A stretch of 38,281 bases of DNA, taken from contig FNBQ01000031.1 in the NCBI GenBank assembly GCA_900102385.1, forward strand, positions 1-38,281. Reading direction: 5' to 3'. Numbering within the stretch: position 1 is the first letter of the stretch; the number at the start of each line of letters is the position of its first letter. Position numbers and translations under genes: made by a program. Shown here piece after piece: positions 33,332-38,281 of the stretch. The stretch is from Bacteroidales bacterium KHT7. GTDB taxonomy: Bacteria; Bacteroidota; Bacteroidia; Bacteroidales; Bacteroidaceae. The notes under the pieces were generated by a model that was not told where the DNA came from, made no database searches, and saw only the letters and a list, made by a program, of their open reading frames with translations.

Positions 33332-33721
33332 GTGAAAAGTAATAATTACGCGCCAAGAGTTTCGCAGGAAAAGGCACAGGTGATTATAAGAGGCTTGAAA
33401 CTTTTGGTTGATGAAAAAAAGTACAGAAATCCAAAGTTGTCGGCAAAGCAGTTTGCCGATGAACTTAATATCGACCATCGTCTTATATCAGTCGTGGTGA
33501 AGCGTGAGCATGGCATGACATTCCCGGCATATGTAAACCATTATCGCGTAAGGGAACTCTGTAAACTGCTGAGAAACGACAACAGTGAGTGTTCGGTATC
33601 AGTCGAACTCATGGCGCTGAAGGCCGGATTTGCCAGCCGCCAGTCAATGAGTTTGGCTTTTGCAAAAGAATTAGGTACATCGCCTTCGGAGTACCGCAAA
33701 AGATTTAGTAAAAAAGAATGA
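33332..33721 (+). CDS. AraC-type DNA-binding protein lacking a sensor domain
   Basis: 129 aa, essentially only the double helix-turn-helix of the AraC family. The first HTH is at about 36-61 (LSAKQFADELNIDHRLISVV). The second is at about 88-124, with ALKAGFASRQSMSLAFAKEL and then GTSPSEYRKRF, the usual AraC end. There is no ligand-binding or receiver domain, so regulation must come from level, partner or titration. Translation begins at GTG 33332. Its TGA overlaps the ATG of the M49 peptidase gene by 4 nt (ATGA), so the two are translationally coupled. In related genomes such domains follow histidine kinases; none is here. A regulator of the peptidase gene or of stress genes is possible. Confidence 0.82.
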   Translation: MKSNNYAPRVSQEKAQVIIRGLKLLVDEKKYRNPKLSAKQFADELNIDHRLISVVVKREHGMTFPAYVNHYRVRELCKLLRNDNSECSVSVELMALKAGFASRQSMSLAFAKELGTSPSEYRKRFSKKE

Positions 33722-35751
33722 AACTTAAAAATTGTTTGGTAATGATGTTTGGATTGATGTCATTGGGCGCACAGGCGCAGGAAAAAGATTCCTTCAAGTA
33801 CGCAGACGAGTCGTTTGCCGACATTCAGATGCTGCGATACAAAGTCGAGGGATTTGACGAGTTGTCGCTTAGTCAGAAGACATTCATTTACTATCTGTAC
33901 GAAGCTGCTCTTCAGGGACGCGATATTCTGTTCGACCAGAACGGAAAGTACAACCTACGCATCCGCAAGATGCTCGAAACCGTGTACACACAGTACAAGG
34001 GCGACCGCAACAGTGCCGATTTCAAGGCTCTCGAGGTTTATCTCAAGAGAGTATGGTTCAGCAGCGGCATCCATCATCATTACGGCTGCGAGAAGTTCGT
34101 TCCGGGCTTCAGTGCTGATTTCTTCCGCAGTGCGCTGAAGAGCGTTGACGCAAAGCAACTTCCGCTGGCAAAGAAGCAGACGGTAGACCAACTTTGCGAC
34201 GAGATATTCCCCGTAATCTTCGATGCCAAGATAATGCCAAAGCGCGTTAATCAGGCCGATGGCGAAGACTTGATTCTGACATCTGCCGAGAACTATTACG
34301 ACGGCGTTACTCAGGCTGAGGCTGAGGAATTCTACAACAAGATGAAGGAAGGCGCGGGCGACCAGCCTGTAATGTTCGGAATGAACAGCCGCCTTGTTAA
34401 GAAGAACGGCAAGATTAAGGAACTTGTCTGGAAAGAAGGCGGACTCTACGGCTCGGCAATAAAGAACATCGTCAAGTATCTTCAGCTTGCACGACCATAC
34501 GCCGAGAACGACCAGCAGAAGAAAGTCATCGACAAGCTCGTTGAGTTCTACAAGTCAGGTTCGCTGAAGACATTCGACGAGTACTCAATAGAGTGGGTAA
34601 AAGACCTCAACTCGCGCGTTGACTTCTGCAACGGATTCATCGAAAGCTACGGCGACCCGCTCGGTCTGAAATCAAGTTGGGAGAGCATCGTAAACTTCAA
34701 GGATTTGCAGGCAACAAAGCGCACCGAGACAATAAGCTCTAACGCTCAGTGGTTCGAAGACCATTCGCCAGTAGACCCACGATTCAAGAAAGAAAAGGTT
34801 AAGGGCGTTTCTGCCAAGGTTATCACAGCCGCAGTTCTGGCAGGCGACTTGTATCCTTCAACAGCCATCGGAATAAATCTTCCGAACAGCAACTGGATTC
34901 GCAGCGTTCACGGCTCTAAGTCAGTTACCATCGGAAACCTTACCGATGCCTATGCCAAGGCTGCACACGGCAACGGCTTCCGCGAGGAGTTTGTGATAGA
35001 CAAGGAGATGATTGAACTGCTCGACAAGTACGACAGTCAGACCGACGACCTTCATACCGACCTTCACGAGTGCCTTGGACACGGCTCAGGCAAACTCCTT
35101 CCGGGAGTTGATGCCGACTCTCTCAAGGCTTATGGGTCAACGATAGAAGAGGCGAGAGCCGATTTGTTCGGACTCTACTACATGGCAGACCCGAAACTTC
35201 TCGAACTCGGACTCCTTTCTGACAAAGACGCATACAAGGCACAGTATTACAGTTATATAATGAACGGAATGCTCACCCAGCTTGTCCGCATAGAGTTGGG
35301 CAACGACATCGAGGAGGCTCACATGCGCAACCGCGCCCTCATCTCGTGGTGGGCTTACGAGAACGGAAAGGCCGACAATGTTATCGAGCTTGTAAAGAAA
35401 GACGGCAAGACATTCGTTAAGATTAACGACTTCCAGAAACTCCGCGCTCTGTTTGGCAAACTGCTTGCCGAGATTCAGCGAGTAAAGAGCGAGGGCGATT
35501 TCGAAGGTGCCAAGGCTCTTGTTGAGAAGTATGCCGTTAAGATAAATCCTGAAATCCACAAGGAGATAAAGGAGCGTTACAGCAAGCTTAACATCTCGCC
35601 ATACAAGGGCTTCATCAACCCTGTTTATACAGCTGTTAAGGATGCCAAGGGCAACATCACCGATGTCAAGATTTCTTACGGCGAGGGATATGCCGAGCAG
35701 ATGCTCCGCTACAGCAAGGATTATTCAACACTCCCTTATATTAACGAGTAA
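33718..35751 (+). CDS. Dipeptidyl-peptidase III (family M49), exported
   Basis: 677 aa zinc peptidase that releases dipeptides from the N-termini of short peptides. The M49 motif HECLGH is at 450-455 (DLHECLGHGSGK; the usual form is HELLGH), and the second motif EEARAD is at 477-482. A signal peptide (MKLKNCLVMMFGLMSLGAQA) precedes QEKDSF, so the enzyme should act in the periplasm or at the outer membrane, unlike the cytosolic eukaryotic form. Length fits the Bacteroidota members. It is coupled to the AraC-type gene upstream by a 4-nt overlap, and the AlkD-like gene starts directly at the next base after its stop. It likely serves peptide use. Confidence 0.93.
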   Translation: MKLKNCLVMMFGLMSLGAQAQEKDSFKYADESFADIQMLRYKVEGFDELSLSQKTFIYYLYEAALQGRDILFDQNGKYNLRIRKMLETVYTQYKGDRNSADFKALEVYLKRVWFSSGIHHHYGCEKFVPGFSADFFRSALKSVDAKQLPLAKKQTVDQLCDEIFPVIFDAKIMPKRVNQADGEDLILTSAENYYDGVTQAEAEEFYNKMKEGAGDQPVMFGMNSRLVKKNGKIKELVWKEGGLYGSAIKNIVKYLQLARPYAENDQQKKVIDKLVEFYKSGSLKTFDEYSIEWVKDLNSRVDFCNGFIESYGDPLGLKSSWESIVNFKDLQATKRTETISSNAQWFEDHSPVDPRFKKEKVKGVSAKVITAAVLAGDLYPSTAIGINLPNSNWIRSVHGSKSVTIGNLTDAYAKAAHGNGFREEFVIDKEMIELLDKYDSQTDDLHTDLHECLGHGSGKLLPGVDADSLKAYGSTIEEARADLFGLYYMADPKLLELGLLSDKDAYKAQYYSYIMNGMLTQLVRIELGNDIEEAHMRNRALISWWAYENGKADNVIELVKKDGKTFVKINDFQKLRALFGKLLAEIQRVKSEGDFEGAKALVEKYAVKINPEIHKEIKERYSKLNISPYKGFINPVYTAVKDAKGNITDVKISYGEGYAEQMLRYSKDYSTLPYINE

Positions 35752-36438
35752 ATGACAAAGGAACAGGTTGCCGACAACATACGGCGCATAAAGGCCGAGT
35801 TCCGTCAGGGAATGAACGGTGTGGCCTCTGCCAAGATGCGCGAACTGGGAGCACAGTATAAGGTTAATTTCGGAATCGAATATCCGCGCTTGCAGATGAT
35901 AGCGCAGTCGTTCGAGAAAAACCACGACCTTGCGCAGGCTCTGTGGAAGGACAACATACGCGAGTGCAGAATACTTGCAGCCATGCTTCAGCCGGTCGAG
36001 ACATTCGACCGCGACTTTGCCGACCTCTGGATTGAGACCATCGACAATGTTGAGATAGCGCAGTACACCAGCATGAACCTCTTCCAGCATCTGCCGTTCG
36101 CATCGGAGATAGCATTTAACTGGATGGCCGACGAGCGCGAGATGTATCAGGTTTGCGGATTCAGCATAGCAACGCGCCTCATTATGCGCAATGTTGCCTT
36201 CAACGGCGAGGCGCAGAACGAACTTATCGACCAGGCTCTTACGGCAATGCAGGACAAGTATCCGTCGGTACAGAAGGCTGCATTCTCGTGTCTGCTCAAG
36301 TTCGTCTCTTCGGGAGCGGATGAGGCGGCTAAGGTAAAGAACACATTCGCGTCGTTGCAGCTTCCGCAGAATCAGTATGGCGAGCAGTGCCGCATACTCA
36401 TCGGCGAGGCTGATGCGGTATTGGAGACAAAAAAATGA
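35752..36438 (+). CDS. AlkD-like DNA alkylation repair protein (HEAT-repeat)
   Basis: 228 aa all-helical protein of the AlkC/AlkD family, HEAT-like repeats that bind alkylated DNA and remove 3-methyladenine or 7-methylguanine. The most telling segment is LALWKDNIRECRILAAMLQP-like at about 60-82 (ALWKDNIRECRILAAML), followed by FADLWIETIDNVEIAQYTSMN. In known AlkD the tryptophan and aspartate/arginine residues of these helices line the groove. I did not locate all of the catalytic positions, so a non-catalytic relative is possible. The ATG follows the peptidase stop with no gap. A strong terminator lies 9 nt after the stop, ending the AraC-M49-AlkD unit. Confidence 0.8.
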   Translation: MTKEQVADNIRRIKAEFRQGMNGVASAKMRELGAQYKVNFGIEYPRLQMIAQSFEKNHDLAQALWKDNIRECRILAAMLQPVETFDRDFADLWIETIDNVEIAQYTSMNLFQHLPFASEIAFNWMADEREMYQVCGFSIATRLIMRNVAFNGEAQNELIDQALTAMQDKYPSVQKAAFSCLLKFVSSGADEAAKVKNTFASLQLPQNQYGEQCRILIGEADAVLETKK

Positions 36439-36447
36439 CATAGATAT

Positions 36448-36490
36448 GGGAAAAAGTACGGACGAAGTACTTTTTCCCTTTTCTTTTTCG
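36448..36490 (+). terminator. Terminator of the AraC-M49-AlkD unit
   Basis: A perfect 12-bp stem GGGAAAAAGTAC (36448-36459) with 36467-36478, loop GGACGAA, then TTTTCTTTTTC. Confidence 0.88.
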
Positions 36491-36517
36491 GTGTGTCGTA
36501 AAAAAGAGTTACCTTTG
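36486..36517 (+). promoter_or_regulatory. Promoter of purA
   Basis: TTTC at 36486-36489 (imperfect -33), 20 nt, then a perfect -7 box TACCTTTG (36510-36517). The ATG is 50 nt downstream, the same distance as at rpoD. Confidence 0.6.
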
Positions 36518-36567
36518 ACGGCGCATTTTGATGGCTTTGTAAGAAAATATAATAAAAACATAACATA

Positions 36568-37842
36568 ATGAAAGCAGGAAAAGTAGATGCCCTCTTGGGT
36601 ATTGTTTTTGGAGACGAAGGAAAGGGTAAGGTGGTAGATTGCTTTACTCCCAAGTATGATGTAGTGGCACGTTTTGCCGGCGGTCCTAATGCCGGACACA
36701 CCATCATCTTCGAAGGCAAGAAATTCGTTCTTCGCTCAATCCCTTCTGGTATCTTTGCAGAAGATAAGATTAACATTATCGGTAATGGATGCGTTATTGC
36801 TCCCGATTTGTTCATGGCCGAGGCCAAGGAACTCGAGGACGCTGGCTACACTCTGAAGGAGCGTCTTCACATCAGCAACCGCGCACATCTTATTTTGCCT
36901 ACTCACCGTGTGCTCGACCGCGCTTACGAGGCTGCAAAGGGCAAGAACAAGGTTGGAACAACAGGTAAGGGTATCGGTCCTACTTATGCAGACAAGGCAA
37001 GCCGTATCGGTCTTCGCGTCGGCGATATTCTCGACAACTTTCAGGAGAAGTATGCCAAACTGAAGGCACGCCACGAGCAGATTCTTAAAGACCTCAACTA
37101 TACCGACTACGACATTACCGAGGAAGAGAAGAAGTGGATGGAAGGCATTGAGTACATGCGCGGCTTCCATATCAACGATACAGAGATTGAAATCAACAAA
37201 CTGCTGAAGGCAGGCAAGAGTGTAATTGCCGAGGGCGCACAGGGCACAATGCTCGACATCGACCACGGTACTTATCCGTTCGTAAGTTCGTCAAGCACCA
37301 TCAGCGGCGGCGTTTGTACTGGTCTTGGCATCGGCCCTACTGCCGTAGATCAGGTGTTCGGAATCTTCAAGGCTTACAGCACACGCGTTGGCTCTGGTCC
37401 GTTCCCTGTTGAACTTTTCGACGAGACAGGCGACAAACTCCGCGAGATTGGTCACGAGTACGGCGCAGTAACAGGCCGTAACCGTCGTTGCGGATGGGTA
37501 GACATCGTGGCTCTGAAGTATGCCATCATGATTAACGGCATCACTCAACTTATAATGATGAAGAGCGACGTGCTCGACGATTTCGACACAATAAAGGCCT
37601 GCATAGCATACAAGAAGGACGGCAAGGTGATGACCGACATGCCTTTCGAGACTGAAGGCTGCGAGGCTGTATACGACGAGCTGCCGGGCTGGAAGTGCGA
37701 CCTCACAGGCATCCGCTCAGAGGCTGAATTCCCTAAGGCTTTCAAGGATTACATCGACTATCTGGAGAAGCAACTCGAAGTGCCTATCACCATCATCTCG
37801 GTTGGCCCAGATCGTGAGGCAACAATTGAGCGTAACAAGTAA
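36568..37842 (+). CDS. purA: Adenylosuccinate synthetase
   Basis: 424 aa. It joins IMP and aspartate using GTP, the first step from IMP to AMP. The N-terminal P-loop-like motif GDEGKGKVVD (residues about 13-22) with the catalytic Asp, GGPNAGHTI with the catalytic His near 41, and TTGKGIGPTYADKASRIGLR near 130 are present. AEGAQGTMLDIDHGTYPFVSSS near 222 and the GTP specificity segment MKSDVLDDF near 330 follow. The length is normal. It is a single-gene unit with its own promoter and terminator, preceding the repeat-rich end of the window. Confidence 0.97.
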   Translation: MKAGKVDALLGIVFGDEGKGKVVDCFTPKYDVVARFAGGPNAGHTIIFEGKKFVLRSIPSGIFAEDKINIIGNGCVIAPDLFMAEAKELEDAGYTLKERLHISNRAHLILPTHRVLDRAYEAAKGKNKVGTTGKGIGPTYADKASRIGLRVGDILDNFQEKYAKLKARHEQILKDLNYTDYDITEEEKKWMEGIEYMRGFHINDTEIEINKLLKAGKSVIAEGAQGTMLDIDHGTYPFVSSSSTISGGVCTGLGIGPTAVDQVFGIFKAYSTRVGSGPFPVELFDETGDKLREIGHEYGAVTGRNRRCGWVDIVALKYAIMINGITQLIMMKSDVLDDFDTIKACIAYKKDGKVMTDMPFETEGCEAVYDELPGWKCDLTGIRSEAEFPKAFKDYIDYLEKQLEVPITIISVGPDREATIERNK

Positions 37843-37865
37843 TATTCAGATTGATAAGATAAATG

Positions 37866-37897
37866 AGGTCGGATTCTGCTGGAGTCCGGCCTTTTTT
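37866..37897 (+). terminator. purA terminator
   Basis: An 11-bp stem with two G-U pairs (AGGTCGGATTC at 37866-37876 with 37882-37892), loop TGCTG, and a T6 tract. It lies 23 nt after the stop. The remaining 37898-38281 contains no gene, only repeats. Confidence 0.85.
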
Positions 37898-37913
37898 GTA
37901 CGTATCATTTTGA

Positions 37914-37969
37914 ATTGACAATGGGAAAGTTGAAAGTTGAGAATTGAAAGTTGAAAAATTTAGATTCAA
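37914..37969. repeat. AT-rich left flank of array B
   Basis: This contains AATTGACAATG (37914) and repeated GTTGAAAGTTGAGAATTGAA blocks between 37929 and 37955. In reverse complement it matches the right flank of array A (CAACTTTC, TCAATTCTCAAC, and the CCATTGTCAATTCAAAA-type end). Confidence 0.6.
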
Positions 37970-37980
37970 GGTAGAGGCAA

Positions 37981-38090
37981 GTAAGGGGATAGTAAGGGGA
38001 TAGCAAGAGGGTAGCAAGGGGATAGCAAGGGGATAGCAAGAAGGTAGCAAGAATGTAGGAAGAAGGTAGAAAGAAGGTTGCAAGAAGGAA
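37981..38090. repeat. Minisatellite, 10 units of exactly 11 bp (array B)
   Basis: Ten consecutive 11-mers in unbroken phase: GTAAGGGGATA twice, GCAAGAGGGTA, GCAAGGGGATA twice, GCAAGAAGGTA, GCAAGAATGTA, GGAAGAAGGTA, GAAAGAAGGTT and GCAAGAAGGAA. The reverse complement (TATCCCCTTGC) is the same type as CCCCTTGCTAC in array A. The long open frames across it (proline/leucine-rich on the minus strand) are a by-product of the repeat. Confidence 0.88.
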
Positions 38091-38107
38091 GGTTCGAGTA
38101 TGATAGG

Positions 38108-38190
38108 TAATTCAGAATTGACAATTCACAGTTGACAATTGACAATGAACAATTCAAAATTCATAATTGATAATTCAAAATTGCTTTCAT
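38108..38190. repeat. AT-rich right flank of array B (TTGACAATT-type repeats)
   Basis: A run of short related words: AATTGACAATT, AGTTGACAATTGACAATG, AACAATTCAAAATTC and AATTGATAATTC. The same words occur in the flanks of array A. They form many overlapping weak palindromes because AATT is self-complementary. Confidence 0.6.
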
Positions 38191-38208
38191 AATTGCCGTG
38201 GATTTGTA

Positions 38209-38236
38209 ACGAACAATTTCGTCAGAAATTGTTCGT
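38209..38236. other. 12-bp perfect hairpin directly before array C
   Basis: ACGAACAATTTC (38209-38220) is complementary to GAAATTGTTCGT (38225-38236), with loop GTCA. The last base of the hairpin is the first base of the repeat array that follows. It is not followed by a T tract, so a terminator role is unlikely. Confidence 0.6.
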
Positions 38237-38281
38237 ACGTCCAAGGTACGTCCAAGGTACGTCCAAGGTACGTCCAAGGTA
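38236..38281. repeat. Minisatellite, four identical 11-bp units, cut by window end (array C)
   Basis: TACGTCCAAGG occurs four times without change (38236, 38247, 38258, 38269), and the next copy begins at 38280. The reverse complement CCTTGGACGTA differs by one base from CCTTGAACGTA-type units of array A. Perfect identity suggests recent expansion compared with array A. Confidence 0.88.

Noticed and set aside
37793-38157. Proline/leucine-rich minus-strand frames with PSCYPLAIPLL periodicity
   Set aside because: The 11-residue period is simply three frames of the 11-bp DNA repeat; no start signal or signal peptide.
37914-38281. Insertion sequence or integron attachment region
   Set aside because: No transposase, integrase or defined terminal inverted repeats were seen; only short-word repeats and 11-bp arrays.

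Overview
This window comes from a Bacteroidales-type member of the Bacteroidota, probably related to Bacteroides/Prevotella. The genus cannot be fixed from the sequence alone. Supporting signs are the repeated Bacteroidota promoter form (TTTG, 19-20 nt, TAnnTTTG), the short form of the primary sigma factor (286 aa), the leuA-leuC-leuD-citramalate synthase-like-leuB order, a DUF1599/DoxX/tpiA/SPOR/folE block, an M49 dipeptidyl peptidase and two pectin-type carbohydrate enzymes. No phage, integrase, transposase, CRISPR array, tRNA or SusC/D pair was seen.

Layout. 1-130: 3' part of a 5S rRNA and its terminator. 296-2955: a secreted PL9-type pectate lyase and a PagL-like outer-membrane protein. 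3025-9523: a leucine/isoleucine operon behind a strong promoter, an unannotated 27-aa leader peptide rich in Leu and Ile codons, and an intrinsic attenuator, closed by a terminator. 9538-9686: a frameshifted remnant of a small secreted protein. 9852-14027: aroQ, pyruvate kinase, O-methyltransferase, rbfA and an FtsX/LolC-type permease. 14040-18075: folP, cdaA, murF and an M23/LysM endopeptidase. 18157-21962: DUF1599, DoxX-like, tpiA, SPOR and folE, meeting dnaG tail to tail. 24133-28237: rpoD followed without a terminator by a GH28 enzyme, cysS and a small membrane protein. 28542-29983: an AT-rich putative lipoprotein and, on the other strand, an outer-membrane barrel. 30154-30480: an 11-bp-period repeat array. 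30543-36438: TPR protein, recQ (minus), AraC-type DNA-binding protein, M49 peptidase, AlkD-like protein. 36568-37842: purA. 37914-38281: two more 11-bp-period arrays, the last cut by the window end.

How the genes work together. LeuA, LeuC, LeuD and LeuB form the leucine branch. The LeuA-like protein in the same operon most likely makes citramalate, which LeuCD and LeuB can turn into 2-oxobutyrate for isoleucine. That fits a leader peptide carrying both Leu and Ile codons. FolE and FolP are two steps of folate synthesis. CdaA (c-di-AMP), MurF and the M23 peptidase link a second messenger to wall building and remodelling. DnaG and RpoD are divergent neighbours.

The least explained features are the leader/attenuator before leuA and the family of degenerate but strictly 11-bp-periodic intergenic arrays with shared AT-rich flanks.
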